Below are positions 20,101 to 28,300 of a stretch of 64,000 bases of DNA, piece by piece. The DNA comes from Closterium sp. NIES-65 (Eukaryota; Streptophyta; Zygnematophyceae; Desmidiales; Closteriaceae): positions 2,728,001 through 2,792,000 of the forward strand of contig CANXME010001453.1 in assembly GCA_948144175.1 (NCBI GenBank). The letters run 5' to 3'. Position 1 is the first letter of the stretch, and the number at the start of each line of letters is the position of its first letter. A program made the position numbers and the translations under genes. Below the pieces are notes generated by a model. It had not been told where the DNA came from. It saw nothing but the letters and a program-made list of their open reading frames with translations, and searched no databases.

Positions 20101-23037
20101 GTAGGGGAAGAGATGGTAGAAGGGGACTGACTCGTCGAACGTGACGTCCTGGGAGGACAGAACACGACGAGAGGAGGGGTGGTAAAACTGCCACCCTGGG
20201 GCGTCAGTGGGGAAGCCAAGGAAGACACAGGGAGCGGCACGAGGGGACAGCTTGTCCGCAGACAAGTCGCAGACAAACGCCCGAGATCCCCAGACACGGA
20301 ACACAGACGCATCGCCAACCTTCCCCGTCCACAGCAAGGCTGGGGACATCACAAGCCGAGAGACCCGGGGGTGAAGGTTGAGCTGATGCGCCGCGTACCT
20401 CACCGCAAACGGCCACAGAAAATGGGGGGCAGCCGCATGCATCATGGACGTACGAGCGACATCCATGACCATGCCAATGCGGCGCTCAGCAATCCCATTT
20501 TGCTGTGGTGAGTCCGGAAGCGTGAAGGTCTGGCGGATCCCCCGTGCACGACAGTAGTCTCGCAGAAGGCGAGAAGAGAACTCTCCGCCTCTGTCCGAGT
20601 GCAGACGCAGAACAGGGAAGTCAGAGCCGAAGCTCTTCCTGAGCTGGAGACGAGCCTCGCGGATCCAGTCGATCAGCACCTCAGTGACCGCACCCTTGCC
20701 GCGCAAGGGGAGGACTGTGGTGTAACGCGAGTAGTCGTCAACCACCAACAGGAAGTAGCGCTCGTGACCCTGCCCACGGACGGGGGCTGGGCCCCACACA
20801 TCCATGTGAAGCGTCTGCAGGGGAGCCTCTGTCGGGGGGAAGTGGGAGGAGTGAGGAGTAGCCCGGAGGCGACCCTCGACACAGGGGACACAGGAAGGTC
20901 CTGGCCCGGAGGGGAGAGGAGGGAGAGACTGGGGAAGACCAGAGACAAGGACACGGGAAGCCATGCTCCGAAGACGGGGCAAGGAGGGGTGGCCAAGACG
21001 GTGGTGCCACAGGAGAGTCTCGTGAGACAGGAGGCGACAAGAACAGGGGGCAGACTCAGGACCTGACCGGGACGCAGCAGCAAGCACCTGACCAGACGCA
21101 GCCACCTGACCAGACACAGAGACAGGAGGAGACTCAACGGTCAGGGTGTAGAGACTCGACCCCGGCCGACGCGAGAACGTGGCCAGGTGTCGGCCTGTGC
21201 GTGCCTCCGTGCAGTGGGTCACCCGCTGACTCGCAGGAATGAACTGGTGAAACCCCACATCCTGCAGGTCCGCGCCACTCACCAAGTTCGTAGAGAACGA
21301 GGGAAGGTACAGACCAGACAGGGTGCCCGAAGGGGCAGCCGGACACGGGAGGACAGTGGAGAAGTGAGACAGGACAGGACCCCCAGAGGGGTCAGCAAGG
21401 GAGACTGCAACCGGCCGGTCGAGCGGCGTAAGGGTAGTGCGGTCTCGAAAGAAGGAGCGAGAAGCCCCGGAGTCAAGTGTGAAAGTGAGGGAGGACGAGG
21501 ACGACGCAGTACCTGAGAGCGCAGTCTCACCAGTACCTGAGAGCGCAGACGCACTGGCACCTAGAGCAGCAGCCTCACAAGCACCTAGCGCAGCAGTACC
21601 AATGCCCGGGTCGGGCTGGAAACACCGGTAACCCTCATTCTCCTCACTATAAGTCACAGCATACATAGCAGCAAGGATAGCATCAAAATCAAGATCAAAG
21701 ATCGCTACACCAGCCCTAAGAAGCTCATCCCAGCGAGGGATCTCAGTAGCCCCAGGGAACTGCTGACGCCAAGCGTCCGTCAGGCGGCCAAAGCAGCGCT
21801 GGGCAGCGTGGGCACCCCCACACTGCTCACCCGCGCGGTCGCCGGAACGAAGAACGTAGGTGCAGGGACCAGTACCCCCACCCCTCTGACGCCCAGCGTA
21901 CCACTCACGAAGCTGCTGAGGCGAAGGGATGTCCCGCGAGCGCAGCTGCTGCTGCCGCTGCGAGCGCTGGCCACCACCACCGCTGCTACGCTGCTGGGTA
22001 CCACCCCGACCAGCTCCACCTCCTCCACCACCACTGCCTCCTCCGCTGCCGCCTCCACCGCCTCCACCTCCGCCGCCTCCACCTCCGCCGCTGCCTCCAC
22101 CACCACCGCTGGCACCACTACCACCGTCTCCGCCGCTGCTGCCACCACCACCACCACCACCCCCGCCACTAGTCCCGCCGCCACCCCCACTCCCTCCGCC
22201 GCCACCGCCGCCACCGCCACCGCCCCCTCCAGCTCCACCCGCGCCCTTGCCCCCCTTGCCCTTGCTGGAGCGACGTCTCCCACTAGGGGCAGACGCCGCG
22301 CCGACCGACTCAAGACCAAGCAGGTCGGCAGCAGCAGCAGAGGCAACAGAGGGCAGCAAGGGGGAAGGAGAGCACCCCTCAAAGATGGGGGTGCGAGGGT
22401 CACCACGAGAAGCACCTACAGCAACTATGCTCTTCTCCGCTGCGAGGAGGGCCTTCTCGAGGAGGTCGACGGTGAGGGTGGTGGGACAGACTGCGAGAAA
22501 GTGGTCCCTGACGACGCGAAGGGAGTCAGGGAGGCGCGTGACTACGTAGTAGAGAGCGATGTACATGGGGGGTGGGTTCTTAGCGCAGAACTCAGCAGGA
22601 AGGGCGGCGCGGTAGCGAGTGTCACTAGTGCGGAGGTGCGTAATGAGATCAGCGACAGTGGGAAAGGCAGAGAGGTCAGGAAAGAGGTAGGGAAGCATGA
22701 GGCGGCTCAGTGCAGCAGTGGCAGGGGAGGAGTAGCGCGCAACTACAGCGTCGTACAAGGTCTGAGCACTCTTGTACTGACTAAAGTGCGCACACTCAGA
22801 GGTAGGGAGGTGGCGACGCACAGCAAGACGTGCAGCAGCATCGCGAGTGGCCCACTGAGAGCGGACAGTGGGATCAGCATCAGCAGCAGGAGTAGGAGAG
22901 GCGCCAGAGGTGAGGTCAAAGAGAGAAAGGCCGTCAGCCCTGTCGCACTGTAAGAACAGCTGCAGGTCGTCTAACCAGACCTCAAAATCAATGGCGCGAC
23001 CCTCAGCGTCAAAAGCTAGGACACTAGGGGTAGCCAT
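17128..23037 (-). CDS. Full-length copia gag-pol polyprotein (1969 aa)
   Basis: Single uninterrupted frame from ATG 23037. An upstream GTG in frame is ignored because MATPSVL aligns with the starts in D and F. Rough residues: gag 1-260; Gly/Ser linker ~265-340; Cys/His nucleic-acid-binding region ~390-420; protease DSGAS ~520; pre-integrase HHRLGH with CVPC ~690-740; integrase triad Asp ~766, Asp ~814 (HSDRGGE), Glu ~850 (GIAERR); Ala/Gly/Pro linker ~1000-1200; RT ~1500-1730 with YVDD ~1644; RNase H ~1805-1930. It would package and copy element RNA and integrate the cDNA. All catalytic motifs look intact. It is the best reference for scoring mutations in A and D. Confidence 0.93.
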   Translation of the reverse strand: MATPSVLAFDAEGRAIDFEVWLDDLQLFLQCDRADGLSLFDLTSGASPTPAADADPTVRSQWATRDAAARLAVRRHLPTSECAHFSQYKSAQTLYDAVVARYSSPATAALSRLMLPYLFPDLSAFPTVADLITHLRTSDTRYRAALPAEFCAKNPPPMYIALYYVVTRLPDSLRVVRDHFLAVCPTTLTVDLLEKALLAAEKSIVAVGASRGDPRTPIFEGCSPSPLLPSVASAAAADLLGLESVGAASAPSGRRRSSKGKGGKGAGGAGGGGGGGGGGGGGSGGGGGTSGGGGGGGGGSSGGDGGSGASGGGGGSGGGGGGGGGGGGGGSGGGSGGGGGGAGRGGTQQRSSGGGGQRSQRQQQLRSRDIPSPQQLREWYAGRQRGGGTGPCTYVLRSGDRAGEQCGGAHAAQRCFGRLTDAWRQQFPGATEIPRWDELLRAGVAIFDLDFDAILAAMYAVTYSEENEGYRCFQPDPGIGTAALGACEAAALGASASALSGTGETALSGTASSSSSLTFTLDSGASRSFFRDRTTLTPLDRPVAVSLADPSGGPVLSHFSTVLPCPAAPSGTLSGLYLPSFSTNLVSGADLQDVGFHQFIPASQRVTHCTEARTGRHLATFSRRPGSSLYTLTVESPPVSVSGQVAASGQVLAAASRSGPESAPCSCRLLSHETLLWHHRLGHPSLPRLRSMASRVLVSGLPQSLPPLPSGPGPSCVPCVEGRLRATPHSSHFPPTEAPLQTLHMDVWGPAPVRGQGHERYFLLVVDDYSRYTTVLPLRGKGAVTEVLIDWIREARLQLRKSFGSDFPVLRLHSDRGGEFSSRLLRDYCRARGIRQTFTLPDSPQQNGIAERRIGMVMDVARTSMMHAAAPHFLWPFAVRYAAHQLNLHPRVSRLVMSPALLWTGKVGDASVFRVWGSRAFVCDLSADKLSPRAAPCVFLGFPTDAPGWQFYHPSSRRVLSSQDVTFDESVPFYHLFPYRTPSLPPPPDFLVPVPPPVDPLPPQVPAPSGVSQVDAVDPVEVTGDSGAAAGAEPGGADSWGAVRGGAEPGGATAGGAGPEGATAEGAEPGGAEPGGAVPGGAGSGGAGSGAAEPGGAELGATEPGGAASGAVEPGVSPIAASRQEPLSPQELREWFARRWRRAAESGGAAGAGAGASLTVEGAGAAGPGAAGPAGPPGAGAAEGVGAAPTAVGPAAGGVGGAGAVAEGAGAVPAESGAAARPRPYFVPLLQQVLGLSPPVEGPPPVQSQSLLEPSSPLPAPSPYTGPTGGLAERREPASHPVSPVRAAHASGRSSRQRPPPVPGTHRMSLRPSTAPLRAPLPSPPESSLPALADPESDSLRAASPTVTRLLATVVTDPSFASTAASALVAELVDFAARCRLDYAASLVAESASVCPPSVGGECALGTDVLEDRQEELQCLAAASPHLASVLLAPEGDPDALDILTPRSYAEAVEGPYSSQWQAAMDAEMASWKSTGTYVDAVPPPGANIVSGMWIFRVKRPPGSPPVFKARYVARGFSQRRQGVDYFQTFSPTPKMTTLRVLLHIAAQRDYELHSLDFSTAFLQGSLHEEIWLRRPPGFTGTFPLGTQWSLRRPVYGLRQAPREWHDTLRTTLAALGFAPSTADPSLFLRTDTSLPPFYILVYVDDLVFATADTAGLAYVKSELLKRHTCTDLGELRSYLGLQITRDRARRTITLTQSHMVQQVLQRFGFTYSSPQATPLPTRHSLSALPSDESVESSGPYAELVGCLMYLMTCTRPDLAYPLSILARYVAPGRHRPEHMAAAKRVLRYLWSTSGMGLVLGGRSPVVLTGHADASWADDQATQRSSQGYTFSLGSGSVSWRSTRSSSVLGSSCEAEIYAGAMAAQELRWLTYLLTDLGEPPRSPLVLYVDNKAMLALCREQRLEHRTKHIALRYFLARELQQRGQLRLAYVASEANTADVFTKALAPCDHQRFCTQLGLVPVLPHLLSS

Positions 23038-23119
23038 GACGACGACAGCAAAGCAGTGCAAGCAGTAGGGGAAGAGCACGCAGTGACAGTGCGACTGTGC
23101 TCACCAGGCAGGGCAGGCC

Positions 23120-23720
23120 AGGAAACTCTGCAGAAGGGCGGCTCGGCGACTCAGTGACTCGGCTGCTGGGCGGCTCGGCTCCCGGGCGGCTCGGCGGCAG
23201 GGCGGCTCGGGTGCAGGGCGGCTCGGCGCCTGGGCGGCTCGGCGGCAGGGCGGCTCGGGTGCAGGGCGGCTCGGCTCCCGGGCTGCTCGGCGGTAGGGCG
23301 GCTCGGGTGCAGGGCGGCTCGGCTCCCGGGCGGCTCGGCGGCAGGGCGGCTCGGGTGCAGGACGGGGCCGGGACAGGGGACGGCGGGGCCGTCAGGGTGC
23401 AGCGGCGGGGCCGGCAGGGTGCAGCGGTGGGGCCGTGACAGGGGACGGCGGGGCCGTCAGGGTGCAGCGGCGGGGCCGGCAGGGTGCAGCGGCGGGGCCG
23501 GGACAGGGGACGGCGGGGCCGTCAGGGTGCAGCGGCGGGGCCGACTGGTGCAGTGGCTGGGCCGTCAGGGTGCAGCGGCGGGGCCGTGACAGGGGACGGC
23601 GGGGCCGTGACAGGGGACGGCGGGGCCGTTAGGGTGCAGCGGCGGGGCCGACAGAGGTGCAGCGGCGGGGCCGGCAGGGTGCAGCGGCGGGGCCGGGAGT
23701 AGGACGGCGGGGCCGTCAGG
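23120..23720 (-). repeat. GC-rich tandem repeats in the leader of element C
   Basis: Block 1 (23120-23360): GGGCGGCTCGG units of about 18-20 bp, several grouped into a ~60-bp higher-order unit. Block 2 (23360-23720): units built on GTGCAGCGGCGGGGCCG and GACAGGGGACGGCGGGGCC. No coding signal is convincing. Confidence 0.8.
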
Positions 23721-24008
23721 TGACGGGGCCCGCTGCAGCGACAAAGAGGCCGCGCGGCCGGCGTGAGGGCGGCGCGGCGCGGCAGAGCCGAGAGGGCGGC
23801 GCGGCGCGGCCGTAAGGCCAGCGCGACGTGAGGCCCGGGCCGCGCGCGCGAAAAAAAAGGAGTCGCGCGCGCGACTCTCGGGGCGCCACAAGGGCAGCGC
23901 GACAAGCACTAGGGGGGAGCGCGCCTCGGGGAGAATAGGGCGCGCTCCGGGCAGGAAAAAAAAAAAATCGTGGGTGGGCCCTTAAAAAAAAACGGTCCTT
24001 AGGAGGGA

Positions 24009-24022
24009 CCCGCTCTATACCA
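24009..24022 (-). other. Primer-binding site of element C
   Basis: On the minus strand TGGTATAGAGCGGG follows the LTR, identical to element A. Confidence 0.75.
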
Positions 24023-24152
24023 TGTGAAAAGAATGAACAGGAATGAAATGACTAAGTCAGAGTTGGGTACAAATACAACCCTAGAAAGCTGTACCCCATA
24101 TGTGCTACCCCACTATAGCCTACAAACATGCATCAGCTATAATAATCTGACA
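24023..24152 (-). repeat. 5' LTR of element C (130 bp)
   Basis: TG...CA ends, similar to the LTR of element A but with many substitutions. Contains the GGGGTACA / CTAGGGTT / TTTGTACCC module. Confidence 0.88.
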
Positions 24153-24408
24153 ACTCGCTACAGAGCAGTTGCCCAATTCGTCATTGTATCGAACCGCAAC
24201 AGCAACAGTAAAGCAGTTATAACTGTATCTCTTCACATTCCTTGTACTCTTATATAATCCTGTATCTCTTTGCTTTAATCAATCGACTTTGCCCTCACAT
24301 ACTAGCGCAAGGTGGTTCACAATTCTTCACTAATCGCTTCCGCTATTACATCAGTCCTACCCAGAGTTCACCCCTGCAAATATCCTAAGGGCTTTTCTTA
24401 GCCCAACA
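24153..24408 (+). repeat. 3' LTR of element B, right part
   Basis: 256 bp aligned without a length change to 4790-5045, ending CCCAACA. The first part of this LTR was lost left of element C. Confidence 0.88.
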
Positions 24409-25311
24409 GAAATACCACGTGTGGCTACATGCACGCCGCACTAGCAGACGTGTGGCTGTGATAAATACCCATTGAATGTTTCATGATGACATGTACCAAT
24501 TTTGTAATTGGATGTATTTTGGACTCAGCTCACTGAGCTTTATCGAATCCAGGTGAATTCAATCCTCGATTGTTTTCGTAGGCTGACAGACAAATGACGG
24601 CCATCACGCCTGAATGTGTTTACTCTTTTCAGGTCAAAGATACAGATGGATGTCAGATTGTTTAGAGTCAATCGATGCGGTACACCATGGTTGTCTGGCT
24701 GGCTCCTCTCCTTTTCGAACCTCATTGCACATGGCACACTGAAGGATTGCAGGTGTTCGTTTAGCTACGGTCCAAAGCGGTACATACTAGACCCCGCTCT
24801 GTACTGTACGAAACCCTACTGAACCGCACTGAGCGATTACTGATAGTTGATCGCCAGCCTCCTTCCTGCCAGTCAAGGAATCTCGCTCTGCAGGCGAACT
24901 GCACGGCAGCCTGGATGCCGAGCCTGTCGTCGCTGCTGTGTAACGATGGTGGCGATGCCGATGTTGTCGATAGCGACGGACGCAGCACTGATGGTGATAA
25001 CACTGCGACATTTAACGAATGTCACCCGAACAGAAATGACTGTCAATCTTGATCGAGCATTTGGGGGGTGAAGGATTACTCGAGAGTCAGTCATGAGTAA
25101 CAGTACGCAGCCGTGGAGCCAGCAGATAGGCGTTTTGAAGTCTCTGGGTTCGCCAGCCTCCTCATATCTCCGCGGCTCGTAGCTAAATTGGTTCGAATCG
25201 AGTGAAGTGCCGTCTTAGAACAGCGCTCGAAAAAACTATTTCGCTTGTGGTCGCCCGAATTTGGATTAGGGTTGAAAGGTAGGCGGACGAAAGGAGTTTC
25301 CTGGGGGAAGT
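24409..25311. other. Upstream flank of the GRAS gene, no gene seen
   Basis: About 900 bp of non-repetitive, lower-GC sequence between the retroelement nest and the GRAS start codon. It probably contains the promoter and 5' UTR. I see no conserved ORF and no clear TATA box close to the ATG. GAAAT at 24409-24413 may be B's target-site copy. Confidence 0.4.
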
Positions 25312-28300
25312 ATGGAGGAGGATTTCCTGCTAGATCAGCGTCGTTTTGGCGGAGATTCGAGCCAAGATTCGGCTGGACATTTTGGCCGCGGGTGTGAGAT
25401 CGAAGGCTTCGATATCATCAACACCGATACAGATTGCTACGAACCAGTTTCTCTTATTGCATCTGAAACTGTTAACGAAGAAGGGCAGCCACGTGGTGAG
25501 CTCACAAGCGTACCATCTGACGTGGCAAACCCAAGTGTTATGATGATTGGTGACGTGGAAATCCCGTTGGTGATTCCTCCAGGCTCGTCAGCTGACTCTC
25601 CCCTCAGTGGATGCGATTTAGAAGCCATTCTTGACACGTCACCAACTGACATCGATACCCTGATTGACACGTCACCATCCCCAGCAGCTCTTAGTTTTCC
25701 CTCTCCACCTAATCCTCCTTTTCAGTCATTTATCCCATCGGAGATTGAGAGGATTGAGAGGACCACACAAATCCCGTTTTACGAAAGAAATCCTCCTGAT
25801 ACAGCAGTACCGGAGAAGCTTCCTTCCAGAATTAAGAAGCTTCCATTCGGTTCTACGAACCTTCCCAGGGACACGTCACCTCCTGGCAAGATTCGCAGGG
25901 GCGATCTGACCACTCGCCTGGCGTCAATAATCCGTGAAATCTCTACCAAGCCTCGGCCGGCGGCTCGGCCCATGCCAGGCAACCGAGCCACGCAATCAAG
26001 CTCGAATAAAGGCTTGGTATCAGGCCCAGAAAGTGGTAACTCAGACACGGAATACAGTGAAGTTCAGGCAAAGGGGATGGATGATGTCGGCGTTGCACCT
26101 GACCAGACGACCATGCTTGAAAAACCAAGCATGGGTTCGGGTGTGAGAGCAGGTCAAGGGGAAGCAAGGGGGGTAGCAGAGGGGGTAGTAGTAGGAGGGG
26201 GAGGCTTACCAGCAGCTAGGGGTGATGTGCAAGGGGGGGTTGGGACAGGTACGGCATTGGAGTTGGTGGGTGTGCTGCAGAGCCTGTCTAGTGGGCTTGA
26301 ACGGTTGAAGGAGCTGCAGGGGGTGATGGAGGAGCAGCAGAGGCAGCAGCAGCAGCTGATGCTGCTGCAACAGCGGCAGCAGATGCAGATGCAGCAGGAA
26401 CAGCCGATTCAGCAGCAGCAGCAAACGCAGTGGCAACACCAGCAGCCGATTCAGCATGACCAGCAGCAGCAGCAGCAGCAGCAGCATCAGCAGCAGCAGC
26501 AGCAGACACACTGGCAGCTGCAGACAATACAGCAGCAGCGGCAGCAGGGGAACGAGCACAGGACTTTGCAGCTGGTGCAGTCAAGAGCACCACTGCAGGG
26601 GCGATTGCAGCTTCAGCAGCAGCAGCAAGGTTCCGTCCCACTCCACCAGCTTCAGACCCAGCACGTTCAACTTGTAACTCAAGACACCCTAGCCTCCCGA
26701 CTCCGCCACCATCCACCCGGCCTCACCCTCTCCTCACATCCCCCAACTTCCTCCATTTCCCCACCTTCTCACGCCCCCTCCACTCAAAACCCACCCCTCA
26801 CCACCGCTCTCCACCTCCGCCCAAACCTTCAATTCGACTTCTCCATCTTCGCAGAGTCATCCCTCCGTTGCGTGGGCGTCCCCTCACAGTCCAGCAGGGA
26901 GGAGGAGAGGGAGCGGCGCCTGCGGCAACACGTGTTGGCGCTAGCAGAGGCGCACGCAGTGGGGGACTGGGCGCTGGTGCGGAGGTGGGGGAAGAAGGTG
27001 CGGGGGGAGGCGAGTGCGGAGGGGGATGTGGTGCAGCGCGTGGCATGGTACATGCTGCAGGCTCTGGAGGCGAGGGCGGATGGCACTGCTGTTGTCAAGT
27101 GGCGAGCACCTATTGAGTTCCAAGTGAAGGTGAGAAGGTGGGGTGTTGGTTGGTGAGGGGAGGGTGGCAGCGCATGGCATGGTACATGCTGCAGGCTCTG
27201 GAGGCGAGGGCGGATGGCACTGCTGTTGTCAAGTGGCGAGCACCTATTGAGTTCCAAGTGAAGGTGAGAAGGTGGGGTGTTGGTTGGTGAGGGGAGGGTG
27301 GCAGCGCATGGCATGGTACATGCTGCAGGCTCTGAAGGCGAGGGCGGACGGCACTGCTGCTATCAAGTGGCGAGCACCCATCGAGTTCCAAGTCAAGGTG
27401 GGGCTGGGAGATGGGTTTCTGTGGAGCTGGCTTTTGGTGTGGTCCCGGCTTTTGGTGTGGTCCCGGCTTTTGGTGTGGTCCTGGCTTTTGGTGTGGTCCC
27501 GGCTTTTGGTGTGGTCCTGGCTTTTGGGTTGATTCTTGGTGTGCAGTGAGCGTTATGCTGGAATGTATGTTGGATTGAACGCCAGTAATGTGGCTCGTAC
27601 AACGTCTGGATGGTAGGGGATATGAAAGCATATCCTCAAATAGGTGTATTGGAACTTGGGGAAATATACGGTACCCTAACCTCAACACTCAACATCCACT
27701 CAAGCTCTATCGCTTACTCTCTCCCATTCGACCCCCCGTCCTACTTGCCCCCCTACAAGTGCTTCTATAGGTAGAGATTGTGTCATCGAATCTAGACACC
27801 TATTATATTTTTTCGTTTCACTATACTGACGGGAAATGTATGATATGTCATTCCAAGGAGGACATTTGAAGGTGAAAGGTCACAGCTTGGAGCAACTTGT
27901 AAACACCGTGTCAGGCACTGATACTTCTATGCCAAATCAGTAGAATCAGCTGTCAGTGGCACAGATTTTCTTCTTTATGCCAAGACATGGTGGAAATTTT
28001 GAACTTCATATTTTCTACAAAGGCAAGAGGATTTTTTTAGATGAGTACAAGATCTTGAAATTTGGTGGTCGATTCAGTAAGTTTTTCCATGTAATTTTAA
28101 AGCCTCGGGAGTTTTCGCTGTCGTATGCATTCTTGATTAAATTTGAGATCAATCTTGGTGGGACGAGAGCAAGAGAACTTGATATGACAGCGAGAACTCT
28201 CGATGCTTTAAAATCTTATTATAGAACCCACTAAACTGACCACCATATCTCAAGATCATGTACTCGCCTAGAAGATCTTGCCTTTGTAGCTAATATAGAG

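Larger units (their letters stand above)
17128..24152 (-). mobile_element. Element C: Ty1/copia with intact polyprotein ORF but no 3' LTR
   Basis: Minus-strand element with LTR 24023-24152, primer-binding site, repeat leader and one long ORF. It inserted into B's 3' LTR, which resumes at 24153 with ACTCG (expected target copy). At the other end C stops exactly at its TGA (17128-17130) and abuts B RT sequence, so C's 3' UTR and LTR, the left target copy and part of B were deleted. With one LTR it should not be able to transpose by itself. Confidence 0.92.
4706..24408 (+). mobile_element. Element B: degraded Ty1/copia element, outer host of the nest
   Basis: 5' LTR remainder (4711-5045), primer-binding site, gag-pol in three pieces (5104-8480, 15844-17127), then a 3' LTR remainder (24153-24408). 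A interrupts the 5' LTR, D interrupts pol, and C interrupts the 3' LTR. The shared 256 bp of the two LTRs (4790-5045 and 24153-24408) have the same length and differ at about 11 positions by eye, so B is older than D, whose LTRs differ at 2 of 132. GAAAT at 24409 may be B's target copy, with the partner off-window. Element G (62339 onward) is the same family and supplies the intact LTR start. Confidence 0.88.

Noticed and set aside
25160-25215. Possible tRNA: GGTTCGAATC resembles a T-loop.
   Set aside because: No matching acceptor stem, D-arm or anticodon arm could be drawn around it.
27956-28234. A 92-codon open frame in GRAS intron 1.
   Set aside because: It lies within the foldback hairpin and matches no family I recognise.
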